A stretch of 32,672 nt of DNA from an uncultured Prevotella sp. Lineage in GTDB: Bacteria; Bacteroidota; Bacteroidia; Bacteroidales; Bacteroidaceae. Below are positions 7,758 to 15,093 of the stretch, piece by piece; the stretch's first letter is position 1; the number at the start of each line of letters is the position of its first letter. A program made the position numbers and the translations under genes. Below the pieces are notes generated by a model. The model ran no database searches and was not told where the DNA came from. It saw only the letters and a list, made by a program, of their open reading frames with translations. Location of the stretch: the NCBI GenBank assembly GCA_927910885.1, contig CAKMOD010000043.1, forward strand, positions 1 through 32,672, written 5' to 3'.

Positions 7758-8816
7758 TCTCCACTTCTCAATCAGTGCAGCAAGGTCTGCAGGCTGTTCG
7801 CTGGTGAAGTCCATCTGCTCACCCGTTACGGGATGAACAAAACCTAATGTCCGAGCATGGAGTGCCTGACGATTACAGAGTGCAAGACAATTACGGATAA
7901 AAGCCTTGTAAGTGCTTGAACGCTGACCACGCAGAATCTCTGTTCCACCATAACGTTCATCGCCAAACAATGGGTGTCCGATGTGTTTCATGTGCGCACG
8001 AATCTGATGGGTACGGCCAGTCTCAAGAATACATTCTATGAGTGTTGTGTAACCGAAGCGTTCTATGACACGATAATGTGTAACAGCAGGTTTACCTATC
8101 TCCGAGTCAGGAGGGAATACCGTCATACGCAATCTGTCTTTCGGATCACGCGCAATGTTCCCTTCGATGCGCCCTTCATCCTCCGTTATGTTTCCCCAAA
8201 CAATAGCATTATAGCTGCGATGGGTAGTCTTATTGAAGAACTGCTTTCCCAATGCCGTTTTTGCATCAGGAGTCTTTGCAATCACCAAGAGGCCACTTGT
8301 GTCCTTATCTATTCTATGCACCAATCCTACCTCAGGGTCATTGGGGTCGAAGGAAGGCATATCTTTCAAATGCCAAGCAATGGCATTAATCAATGTACCA
8401 TGAAAATTACCTGCTCCTGGATGTACAACAAGCCCCGCAGGCTTATTGATAACCATCAAAACATCGTCTTCATAGACAACATCCAAAGGAATATTCTCTG
8501 CTTCTATCGTATTATCATGCTTCGGACGGTCGAGCATCAAGGTGATAACATCCTCTGGACGCACCTTATAATTACTCTTTACTGGCACATTGTTCACATG
8601 AATATAACCAGCATCGGCAGCCTTCTGAATACGGTTACGACTGGAGTGTTGCATTCGTTCAAAGAGGAACTTATCAATACGAACTGGCTCCTGACCTTTA
8701 TCAACAATGACACGGAAATGCTCATACAACTCTCCCTCTCCCCCCTCGTTAGACGCAGTGGGAAGGAAGTCGTCGTTAAGTTCATCGTCAAATATCGTCT
8801 CTTCTTCTGTCATCAT
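7719..8816 (-). CDS. rluD: 23S rRNA pseudouridine synthase, RluD/RluA family
   Basis: This 365-residue RluA-family enzyme isomerises uridines in 23S rRNA (RluD acts on helix 69). After an acidic N-terminal tail (residues 1-30) comes an S4 RNA-binding domain (about 38-95, RIDKFLFERMQHSSRNRIQK). The catalytic domain has the signature HRIDKDTSGLLVIAKT with the catalytic Asp. ETGRTHQIRAHMKHIGHPLFGD is also typical. The start is six bases after the PASTA gene stop (two ATG codons in tandem), which suggests translational coupling. The last residues, SGRADEVVS, are encoded by an intergenic-type 8-bp repeat array and probably are not functional. Confidence 0.94.
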   Translation of the reverse strand: MMTEEETIFDDELNDDFLPTASNEGGEGELYEHFRVIVDKGQEPVRIDKFLFERMQHSSRNRIQKAADAGYIHVNNVPVKSNYKVRPEDVITLMLDRPKHDNTIEAENIPLDVVYEDDVLMVINKPAGLVVHPGAGNFHGTLINAIAWHLKDMPSFDPNDPEVGLVHRIDKDTSGLLVIAKTPDAKTALGKQFFNKTTHRSYNAIVWGNITEDEGRIEGNIARDPKDRLRMTVFPPDSEIGKPAVTHYRVIERFGYTTLIECILETGRTHQIRAHMKHIGHPLFGDERYGGTEILRGQRSSTYKAFIRNCLALCNRQALHARTLGFVHPVTGEQMDFTSEQPADLAALIEKWRGFVSGRADEVVS

Positions 8817-8822
8817 TGCACT

Positions 8823-9602
8823 TTATTCTTTTGGTCTAACCGAAGATGGATCAGCAGGCAAGCCCGACTGTGAAGAAGAACCCGAACTACCAGTGTTCGT
8901 CTTTCCATGTCCATCTTTTATCTCGTTGCCATTCTCGTCAACTGGTACTTCCACATATTCCTCAACCTCATCATACTTAGGAACCTTCTCTACGACTTCT
9001 ACTTCTTCATATTCAGGCTCCTTCAAACCTGATGTATCAGAAATCTGACGCGTACCATCACCTACTTGCAATACTATCACTGCATCTGATGGAACACGAT
9101 CACCAGCCTTAACATGCTTACCCTTCACCAAGATACCATAAATCCAGTCTTTCTCGCCTGGAATATACTCTGGTTCACCCACCTTGAATCCCATAGAGAG
9201 CAACTGTGCCTGTGCCTCACGAAGTGAGTTGTTATCAATAATATCAGGGATAACAAGCGATGGAGCACTTGCTGCATTGATAGTTACATAAATCACGTGA
9301 GTAGACTTAATACGCTTACCTCCAGCTGGCGACTGTTCAAGAATACAGTCAGCAGGAAGTTCCTTCACGTATCCAGTATCCGTCACTTCAATTGTCAATC
9401 CAACCTTCTCCATGATATCCACCGCATCGCCATACTGCTTATGAATTACATTTGGCACAACGATAGATTCGCCATGAAGGGTGTAGTAGTCAAGACCAAA
9501 CCTAACTCCTATACACAACATCGACACAAGGATAGCGATAGCCAGGATATTGCCCCAGATATATGTGCTGTTAAATTTATGGAAGAATTCTCTTGCTGTC
9601 AT
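8823..9602 (-). CDS. Membrane-anchored PASTA domain protein
   Basis: This 259-residue protein has a short cytoplasmic N-terminus, one transmembrane helix (about 17-37) and two PASTA repeats (about 45-110 and 112-190, with IVVPNVIHKQYGDAVDIME and LVIPDIIDNNSLREAQAQL). It ends in a Glu/Val-rich then Ser/Gly-rich C-terminal tail. PASTA domains bind peptidoglycan fragments or beta-lactam-like ligands. There is no kinase or penicillin-binding domain attached, unlike the best known PASTA proteins. It lies six bases upstream of rluD and in the same block as ddl, which fits a cell-wall role. The precise function is unknown. Confidence 0.88.
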   Translation of the reverse strand: MTAREFFHKFNSTYIWGNILAIAILVSMLCIGVRFGLDYYTLHGESIVVPNVIHKQYGDAVDIMEKVGLTIEVTDTGYVKELPADCILEQSPAGGKRIKSTHVIYVTINAASAPSLVIPDIIDNNSLREAQAQLLSMGFKVGEPEYIPGEKDWIYGILVKGKHVKAGDRVPSDAVIVLQVGDGTRQISDTSGLKEPEYEEVEVVEKVPKYDEVEEYVEVPVDENGNEIKDGHGKTNTGSSGSSSQSGLPADPSSVRPKE

Positions 9603-9629
9603 TCAACTTGTTTACTTTTCTTCTAACTT

Positions 9630-9713
9630 GTCAACTTGTTAACCTGTTAACCTGTCAACTCCTAATATTAGTATATAACTTGTCAACCAGTCAACTCGTC
9701 AACCCGTCAACTA
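9630..9713. repeat. 8-bp tandem arrays (GTYAACnn) upstream of the PASTA gene
   Basis: Two in-register runs are seen. The first starts at 9630, 9638, 9646 and 9654 (units such as GTCAACTT and GTTAACCT). The second starts at 9682, 9690, 9698 and 9706 (GTCAACCA, GTCAACTC, GTCAACCC, GTCAACTA). They fill most of the 200 bp between the PASTA gene and rpmH. Confidence 0.8.
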
Positions 9714-9735
9714 AACATTATACTTGGCAAAGGTA

Positions 9736-9785
9736 GATAAAAAAACGGAAAGAAGCAAAGAATACTCTCTACTTCTTTCCGTTTT
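9736..9785 (-). terminator. Intrinsic terminator of rpmH
   Basis: A 14-bp perfect stem (9742-9755 with 9772-9785, AAAACGGAAAGAAG) is followed on the minus strand by a T run. It lies about 35 bp after the rpmH stop. Confidence 0.88.
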
Positions 9786-9820
9786 CGCACTAAATCCCTC
9801 TAAGGGAAAAGGCATACTTT

Positions 9821-9976
9821 TTACTTTCCGTGATGTTCGTCAGAAACAGTTAACTTCTTACGACCCTTGGCACGACGAGCAGCCAATACACGACGGCCGT
9901 TTTTTGTTGCCATTCTCTCGCGGAAACCGTGCTTGTTTACACGACGACGGTTGTGCGGCTGAAATGTTCTTTTCAT
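9821..9976 (-). CDS. rpmH: 50S ribosomal protein L34
   Basis: This 51-residue protein begins MKRTFQPHNRRRVNKHGFRE and continues RMATKNGRRVLAARRAKGRK, which is unmistakably L34. It is a very basic protein of the large ribosomal subunit. It ends KKLTVSDEHHGK, slightly longer than the E. coli protein, as is common in Bacteroidetes. It is divergent from efp with about 217 bp between them, and the efp-rpmH pairing groups translation functions. In many bacteria rpmH sits next to dnaA/rnpA, but not here. Confidence 0.97.
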   Translation of the reverse strand: MKRTFQPHNRRRVNKHGFRERMATKNGRRVLAARRAKGRKKLTVSDEHHGK

Positions 9977-10129
9977 TTTCTTATCCTATTTTATTGTTAT
10001 TGTGCGAATTATAAGAGCAGCAAGACAAAACTTGCCATTATGGGCTGCAAAATTACTTAATCTTTTTGAATTAACCAAGAAAACGATGATTTTTACGCTT
10101 ATTATTTATGTTTTTTTCCATATTTTCCG

Positions 10130-10137
10130 TAACTTTG
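10130..10137 (+). promoter_or_regulatory. efp promoter, -7 element
   Basis: TAACTTTG lies 56 bp upstream of the efp ATG. The -33 box at the expected distance (TTATG) is weak. Confidence 0.5.
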
Positions 10138-10193
10138 CACCGCATTAGTGAGATAACAACGTATAAAAATATTAAATTAGATATTAACAGATT

Positions 10194-10760
10194 ATGATTA
10201 ATTCACAGGAAATCAAGATCGGAACATGTATTCGTCTTGATGGCAAAATTTGGACTTGCATCGACTTCCAGCACCGTAAGCCAGGCAAGGGTAATACCGT
10301 TATGATTACCAAGTTGAAGAACGTTTCTGACGGCCGCGTGCTTGAGCGTACCTTCCAGGTTGGTTTCAAGCTTGAGGATGTACGTGTTGAGCGTCGTCCT
10401 TACCAGTACCTCTATGAGGATTCAACGGGTTACATCTTCATGAATCAGGAGACTTTCGAGCAGATTCCTATCTCTAAGCATCAGATTACTGGTTCTGAAT
10501 ATATGAAGGAAGGTGATGTTGTAGAAGTTGTTACAGATACTTCTGACGGCACAATCCTCCTCGCTGAGATGCCTGTTAAGACTACACTGACTATTACACA
10601 CAGTGAGCCAGGTGTGAAGGGTAATACTGCAACAAACGCAACAAAGCCTGCTACGCTTGAGACTGGTGCTGTTGTTCGCGTTCCTCTCTTTATCAACGAG
10701 GGTGAGGTTATCCAGATTGACACTCGCGATGGTAGCTACTTAGGTCGTGTAAACGGCTAA
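10194..10760 (+). CDS. efp: Elongation factor P
   Basis: EF-P binds between the P and E sites of the ribosome and relieves stalling at proline runs. At 188 residues it has the usual three beta-barrel domains. The loop that reaches the peptidyl-transferase centre is HRKPGKGN with Lys32 at its tip, the residue modified in many bacteria. The C-terminal signature GDVVEVVTDTSDGTILLAEMP and the terminal IQIDTRDGSYLGRVNG are typical. No EpmA/EpmB or EarP gene is in this window, so whether Lys32 is modified cannot be told. It is monocistronic, with a terminator 45 bp after the stop. Confidence 0.97.
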   Translation: MINSQEIKIGTCIRLDGKIWTCIDFQHRKPGKGNTVMITKLKNVSDGRVLERTFQVGFKLEDVRVERRPYQYLYEDSTGYIFMNQETFEQIPISKHQITGSEYMKEGDVVEVVTDTSDGTILLAEMPVKTTLTITHSEPGVKGNTATNATKPATLETGAVVRVPLFINEGEVIQIDTRDGSYLGRVNG

Positions 10761-10804
10761 GTCCTGCCTGTCAACAGACAGACTATCATTAAACATTATA
10801 TAAG

Positions 10805-10840
10805 ATAGGATGTGTCAGGTGACTGGCATATCCTATTTTT
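10805..10840 (+). terminator. Intrinsic terminator of efp
   Basis: ATAGGATGTG (10805-10814) pairs with CATATCCTAT (10827-10836), with one G:U pair, then a T run. Confidence 0.85.
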
Positions 10841-11172
10841 ATTCTTCCTATATATAGAGTACTAAAAACTTTCTAAAGATAGAGAAGCTATTAAGTATCT
10901 TACAAGAATAGTTTTGTTTTAATTTGCTGTCACTTTTAACATTTCACTCAACTCTACTGTAAACTAATGAGTTAAGTAATAATTTCATGTGATAGCAGTG
11001 ACAGCAAGATTTGATTTAACAAAATATCTTACCAAAGAACTTTTCCTAAATAGAGAGAAGAACTTTTCAAAAGGAGGTCTTCTGAAATATAGCATGATAA
11101 ACTAAACTTATTACATAACAAGGCACACAAAATATGAGGGATAAATGATAATCTCCAATCAAAAACAGCAGA
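10841..11172. other. Gene-free stretch with an inverted repeat
   Basis: About 330 bp. It holds a long-span 11-bp inverted repeat, TTGCTGTCACT near 10924-10934 with AGTGACAGCAA near 10997-11007. No promoter of the standard type is visible ahead of the nuclease gene at 11173, and no other gene is seen. Confidence 0.5.
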
Positions 11173-12252
11173 ATGAATAAGATAAGCAAAATTCAACACC
11201 TTGCATTAGATTGCAATGGAAAACTTCTAAGAATAGAAGAAACCATAGAAAGAAAAGACGAAACTTTTCTCTGTCCACATTGTAAACAAGAGGTCATTGG
11301 CAAATATGGTAAAGAAAGACGTTGGCATTTTGCCCACAAGAAGAAAGAATGTGATTATGATAAATATCTACATTCTATAGCTGAAATACAAATAGCAGAA
11401 TGGTTCAATAAAGAGAAAGAAATCATCTTAGATATGATACAATATGATACTTGTATAAAAAACAAAGAATGTCCTTTATACAACGAGTATGATTGTAAAA
11501 AAGAGAAACGTACAGAAATAAACCTCAAAGACTATTACTCAGAGTGTCTTCTTGAACGCAAGTACGGGAATTTCATTGCAGACCTTCTTTGTAAAAGAAA
11601 CCATCAAAAAGAAGATAATCCTATATTTATAGAAATCTATGTTTCACATAAATGCACAGAAGAAAAAATAAAGTCAGGTATACGGATAATAGAAATATCC
11701 ATAGAGAAAGAAGAAGATATTACAAAGATCATAAATAACACTAAACTCAAAGAGGGGGATGGGATAAAATTATATAATTTCAACAGGGATAGCAAGTACT
11801 CAAGCACCTTTAGTGTCCCCGTTCAAAAATATATACTTTTCAAATCAAGAAAAAGTTATGTACAAAAAGATAACTGCAATTGTCAAAATTACAAAGATAG
11901 TAGAAAAGGGGTATATGAAATAACTATTAACTACAACGACTGTGTACCCTACTTTATAAATTCTGGAGGTTTTTATAATATTGGCATTACAAAAGCATAT
12001 CAAGCAGGCTTAATAAAAAAAGACTGCCACATTTGCAAATGGCAAAAGGAAGACACTTTTGGAAAAGCTTTATGCGTACTATATAAAAAATATAATACTC
12101 CAAAATACTGTGAAGATAATGATGCACACAAATGCATAAACTTTAAAGACAACAAGGAATTTATACAATCCGCAGCTAAAGATTTTGAACACTACAAACA
12201 ATCAAATGGTTATGATATATGGGTAAATAAAGATTTAACAGAGAGAATATAA
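11173..12252 (+). CDS. CoiA-like nuclease-fold protein, probably acquired
   Basis: This 359-residue protein resembles the competence protein CoiA family. An N-terminal zinc-binding module shows CPHC at 34-37 and WHFAHKKKEC (His52, His55, Cys60), then a conserved-looking LHSIAEIQIAEWF helix. The central part fits a PD-(D/E)xK nuclease core: Glu71, Asp137 in FIADLL, then IFIEIYVSHK with Glu154 and Lys160. The C-terminal half adds many cysteines (for example CNC near 235, CHIC at 285-288 and others to 321), probably another metal-binding module. The gene is much richer in A/T than its neighbours (AAA, ATA and AGA codons) and stands alone between two gene-free stretches, suggesting horizontal acquisition. 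The function is unknown; DNA uptake, recombination or defence are possible. Confidence 0.7.
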   Translation: MNKISKIQHLALDCNGKLLRIEETIERKDETFLCPHCKQEVIGKYGKERRWHFAHKKKECDYDKYLHSIAEIQIAEWFNKEKEIILDMIQYDTCIKNKECPLYNEYDCKKEKRTEINLKDYYSECLLERKYGNFIADLLCKRNHQKEDNPIFIEIYVSHKCTEEKIKSGIRIIEISIEKEEDITKIINNTKLKEGDGIKLYNFNRDSKYSSTFSVPVQKYILFKSRKSYVQKDNCNCQNYKDSRKGVYEITINYNDCVPYFINSGGFYNIGITKAYQAGLIKKDCHICKWQKEDTFGKALCVLYKKYNTPKYCEDNDAHKCINFKDNKEFIQSAAKDFEHYKQSNGYDIWVNKDLTERI

Positions 12253-12437
12253 CAAAACACCCTTCAAATAAATGTATAAAAAATAGTTCTTATACCAACT
12301 TTCTTTTATTCAAGACACCTTTACAAATTGAACAAAGAACTGTGCAAATCTCTATCAAGGGTTAATTCACATTATTAATATGGCATCCTAACATCCTAAC
12401 AACTGTTTTTTCGAAAGCAGTAAGACAACGAACACGT

Positions 12438-12523
12438 ATTATTTTCATGAACAAAAAGAATTATTTTCACGACAAGAAATATTTTTCTTCATGAAAAGAA
12501 ATATTTTTTTTCATGAAAATAAT
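12438..12523. repeat. Nested inverted/tandem repeat ATTATTTTCATGA
   Basis: ATTATTTTCATGA (12438-12450) is perfectly complementary to TCATGAAAATAAT (12511-12523). Between them are related units (ATTATTTTCACGA and TTCTTCATGAAAAGAA) at roughly 20-25 bp spacing. Confidence 0.75.
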
Positions 12524-12743
12524 TCGTATCTTATCTGTTAATCATAGCGAAATACCCACTAAGCTGCAATACAATAAGGCTAATTTTTCTATACAAATAA
12601 CGTCCCATTCCATGTTATTCCTAATCTTTTGTTCTTCTGTTACTTTGTCTTAACACATCCCCTACTACTCTGTTACCCTGTCTTAAGATTACCCTGTCTC
12701 CCCCACCATATCAAATTTCTTAATTCAAAATTCACGTATATGC

Positions 12744-12762
12744 TACTTTTGCATTACCTTTG
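12744..12762 (+). promoter_or_regulatory. folP promoter, two overlapping -7 elements
   Basis: TACTTTTG (12744-12751) and TACCTTTG (12755-12762) both match TAnnTTTG. The second ends only five bases before the ATG at 12768. Confidence 0.6.
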
Positions 12763-12767
12763 CGGAT

Positions 12768-13610
12768 ATGGAAAGTATGAACCTTGGGGCAGACGTGAAG
12801 CCCGTTAACTATACTATCAACGTAAGGGGACAGCTCCTCGATTTGAGCCATCCACTTGTTATGGGTATCATGAACGTGACACCTGACTCTTTCTTTGCCG
12901 GCAGTCGTGTACAAACAGAGGAGGCTATCCGCCAACGTGCGCATGAGATTGTAGCAGAAGGTGCTCAGATTATTGACGTTGGAGCTTGCTCTACTCGTCC
13001 AGACAGTGAGGCTATCAGTGCCGAAGAAGAAATGAGCCGACTGGCTTTTGCTCTCCCGATTATTCGAGAAGCAGAGCCTGAAGCCATCATCTCGGTTGAC
13101 ACCTTCCATGCTTCAATAGCCAGACACACAGTTGAGGAGTTCGGAGCTGACATCATCAACGATGTTGAAGAGGGCAAAGACCCAGAGATGTTCCCTACTG
13201 TCGCCGAATTAGGTACACCTTATATATTAATGTCTACGGCTGCCAACCTACACGATATGCTCATCAACTTCTCACGTGAAGTGCAAGAGCTACGTGCCTT
13301 AGGACAAAAAGACATTATCCTCGACCCCGGCTTTGGCTTTGGAAAGGGTGCCGTAGAAGGCAACTATACCTTGCTGAGTGTGATGGAGCGATTGCAAGTA
13401 ATGGAACTTCCTTTACTTGTGGGCATCAGCCGTAAGCGCATGATTCATCAGCTTTTAGGCATAACAGCAGATGAAAGTCTTAACGGCACAACCGTTCTGA
13501 ACACTATCGCCCTCATGAAAGGAGCAAACATTCTTCGCGTTCACGACGTTCGTCCTGCTGTTGAAGCTGTGAAAATCGTTGAAGCAATGCGCCAGAATGC
13601 AGAGCAATAA
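12768..13610 (+). CDS. folP: Dihydropteroate synthase
   Basis: FolP condenses p-aminobenzoate with dihydropterin pyrophosphate to give dihydropteroate in folate synthesis, and is the sulfonamide target. At 280 residues it is of normal length and carries the expected loops: VMGIMNVTPDSF (31-42), IIDVGACSTRP (the Bacteroidetes-like variant of GGESTRPG), ISVDTF, IINDV, ILDPGFGFGK and LLVGISRKRM. The second ATG at 12777 (MNLGADVK) is a realistic alternative start because the -7 box at 12755-12762 is almost on top of the first ATG. It is followed about 120 bp later by cdaA. Confidence 0.96.
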   Translation: MESMNLGADVKPVNYTINVRGQLLDLSHPLVMGIMNVTPDSFFAGSRVQTEEAIRQRAHEIVAEGAQIIDVGACSTRPDSEAISAEEEMSRLAFALPIIREAEPEAIISVDTFHASIARHTVEEFGADIINDVEEGKDPEMFPTVAELGTPYILMSTAANLHDMLINFSREVQELRALGQKDIILDPGFGFGKGAVEGNYTLLSVMERLQVMELPLLVGISRKRMIHQLLGITADESLNGTTVLNTIALMKGANILRVHDVRPAVEAVKIVEAMRQNAEQ

Positions 13611-13717
13611 GAAGGATTCAACATATTAATTATAAACCAATAGACACCCTACGTTTCACTCGCCGTCAGCATCTAAGTCCTCCACCGCATGAGAGGGAAC
13701 CATGGCGACACGGGTAG

Positions 13718-13725
13718 TAACTTTG
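13718..13725 (+). promoter_or_regulatory. cdaA promoter, -7 element
   Basis: TAACTTTG ends five bases before the ATG at 13731. No TTG is found 20 bp upstream, so this is a single-element prediction. Confidence 0.45.
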
Positions 13726-13730
13726 CTATT

Positions 13731-14507
13731 ATGTTTTTCCCATTTGGAATAAAAGATGTTATCGACATCGTGCTGGTAGCACTGATGCTCTTCTATATTT
13801 ACCGATTGATGAAGGAGTCACGCTCGCTAAACGTCTTTATCGGTATTATGGTATTCGTTATCATGTGGCTCATTGTGAGTCAAGTATTGGAAATGCGCCT
13901 CTTAGGTAGTATCATGGACAAACTTGTCTCGGTGGGTGCCATCGGTATCATTATCCTTTTCCAAGAAGATATTCGCCACTTCCTTTACAGCCTTGGTGCT
14001 CACAGAAGGGTAAACAACATCATGAAATTGTTTAGAAGGAAGGGTGAAAAAAGCGAAGTTGACAAAGAAACCATCATGCCTATCGTTATGGCTTGTATGA
14101 GTATGAGTCGCGGAAAGGTAGGTGCACTGATTGTTATTGAGCGTGGTGTGAAGTTAGAAGACATTGTGGAGACAGGCGACTTGATTGATGCTCGTATCGA
14201 CCAACGCCTTATAGAAAACATCTTCTTTAAGAATTCTCCACTCCATGATGGTGCGATGGTGATTTCTAAACGTCGTATCAAGGCTGCAGGTTGTATTCTT
14301 CCTGTGAGCCACAAGCAGGATATTCCTAAAGAACTTGGTTTGCGACATCGTGCAGCAATGGGTATCTCTCAAGACTCTGACGCATTGGCTATCATCGTGT
14401 CAGAGGAAACAGGCCGTATCAGTGTTGCCCTACGTGGTGAGTTCCAACTCCGCCTTTCTGCCGAACAGTTGGAAAGTATCTTGACGAAAGAGATTGTAAC
14501 GGCATGA
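13731..14507 (+). CDS. cdaA: Diadenylate cyclase CdaA/DacA (c-di-AMP synthase)
   Basis: CdaA makes the second messenger c-di-AMP from two ATP at the inner membrane, controlling osmolyte and cell-wall homeostasis. I choose the ATG at 13731 (MFFPFGIKDVIDIVL, 258 residues). The frame is open back to 13689, but those 14 residues precede the putative promoter and look unconserved. Three N-terminal transmembrane helices (about residues 8-28, 33-52 and 64-82) precede the DAC domain. The catalytic DGA motif (LHDGAMVI) is at 173-175 and RHR (LRHRAAMG) at 205-207, so the enzyme should be active. The gene follows folP on the same strand. No YbbR-type partner is seen downstream. Confidence 0.94.
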   Translation: MFFPFGIKDVIDIVLVALMLFYIYRLMKESRSLNVFIGIMVFVIMWLIVSQVLEMRLLGSIMDKLVSVGAIGIIILFQEDIRHFLYSLGAHRRVNNIMKLFRRKGEKSEVDKETIMPIVMACMSMSRGKVGALIVIERGVKLEDIVETGDLIDARIDQRLIENIFFKNSPLHDGAMVISKRRIKAAGCILPVSHKQDIPKELGLRHRAAMGISQDSDALAIIVSEETGRISVALRGEFQLRLSAEQLESILTKEIVTA

Positions 14508-14533
14508 TGGGTGTTGGGTGTTAGGTGTTGATG
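14508..14533. repeat. 7-bp array (complement AACACCn) after cdaA
   Basis: Directly after the cdaA stop the plus strand reads TGGGTGTTGGGTGTTAGG, then TGTTG. This is a 7-bp register of GGTGTTn whose complement is AACACCn. Confidence 0.6.
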
Positions 14534-14557
14534 AATACCACTAAGGGGTATAAAATT

Positions 14558-14605
14558 TGGGTGTTAATGTATAGTCATAAGCTTGCTATTCATTAACACC
14601 CAATT
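14558..14605 (+). terminator. Hairpin after cdaA, probable terminator
   Basis: TTGGGTGTTAATG and CATTAACACCCAA form a perfect 13-bp stem around a loop that can pair further (ATAG with CTAT). Flanks are AT-rich on both sides rather than a clean T run, so it could act in both directions. Confidence 0.65.
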
Positions 14606-14621
14606 TATTCACAAATATTGC

Positions 14622-14842
14622 TGTCCTGTAAAAATAAACTGAAAGCTCTGTATCTCTTTATCCATCGGTGTTGCAGCCGTTTTACTTATCCATGGGCTTG
14701 GTTTTCAGTTTTAAACAGTAAGCATTATAAAATGTGCTTATTTTGACAAAGGAAGCCCTATAATAACCAAATAAATTAATGAAATCATAAGTTTAAGCCT
14801 ATTTTATCTAACACAGATAACTCCCAAAAGTTTTATCGGACA
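14622..14842. mobile_element. MITE-like element or IS remnant
   Basis: TGTCCTGTAAAA (14622-14633) and TTTTATCGGACA (14831-14842) form a 12-bp terminal inverted repeat with two mismatches, 221 bp end to end. TGTCC...TAAAA ends resemble those of several Bacteroidetes insertion sequences. No transposase reading frame remains and no clear target duplication is visible. Confidence 0.4.
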
Positions 14843-14856
14843 CCAATAATTCACAA

Positions 14857-15000
14857 ACATGTTCCCTCAGATGCGCCAAACTTTAACATATCATCAACAA
14901 CGAACACTTAACACCCAACCCCCATTTAACCAACATGTTCCCCCAGATGCGCCAAACTTTAACACATCATCAACACCTAACACTTAACAACCAACACCTT
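14857..15000. repeat. Tandem 76-bp repeat with ACATGTTCCCTCAGATGCGC core
   Basis: Two units start at 14857 and 14933. Each has a conserved core (CATGTTCCCyCAGATGCGCC), then CAAACTTTAACA and an AT/C-rich tail in a 7-bp register of AACACnn (for example AACACCT, AACACTT, AACAACC). The same core recurs at the right end of the window. The array stops at the stop codon of the restored DUF2156-GNAT frame. Confidence 0.85.
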
Positions 15001-15093
15001 AGTTAAGCATTAAATTCATCTCAAGCTTATCATCCTTAAAGATATAATCAGCTAATTCAGCAATCGTTAATGAGCGGGTATTAGGCAAGGATG
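14999..15093 (-). pseudogene. Frameshifted 3' end of the DUF2156-GNAT gene
   Basis: In the frame one base off from the main gene, the minus strand encodes SSLPNTRSLTIAELADYIF and then KDDKLEMNLMLN, ending in TAA at 14999-15001. The ending LMLN and the TIAELADYIF helix are what the C-terminus of Eis/SCP2-like acetyltransferase relatives usually looks like. This is therefore probably the original end of the neighbouring gene, cut off by a one-base deletion between about 15070 and 15097. Confidence 0.7.

Larger units (their letters stand above)
12253..12767. other. Gene-free stretch with palindrome cluster
   Basis: About 515 bp without a gene. It contains a cluster of TTTTCATGAA-type palindromes (12438-12523), a weak 8-bp-periodic run with CTGTTACCCTGTC-like units (about 12634-12705) and the folP promoter at the right end. 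Confidence 0.55.

Noticed and set aside
9724..10014. 96-codon plus-strand frame across rpmH
   Set aside because: It is the antisense shadow of rpmH, whose L34 sequence on the minus strand is unmistakable.
11041..11110. Shine-Dalgarno-like AAAGGAGGT near 11080 with a downstream ATG
   Set aside because: The ATG is followed by a stop after two codons, and genes in this window do not use such sites.
14857..15000. Possible CRISPR-like array
   Set aside because: Only two units of 76 bp, with spacers that are themselves related 7-bp repeats, and no cas genes.
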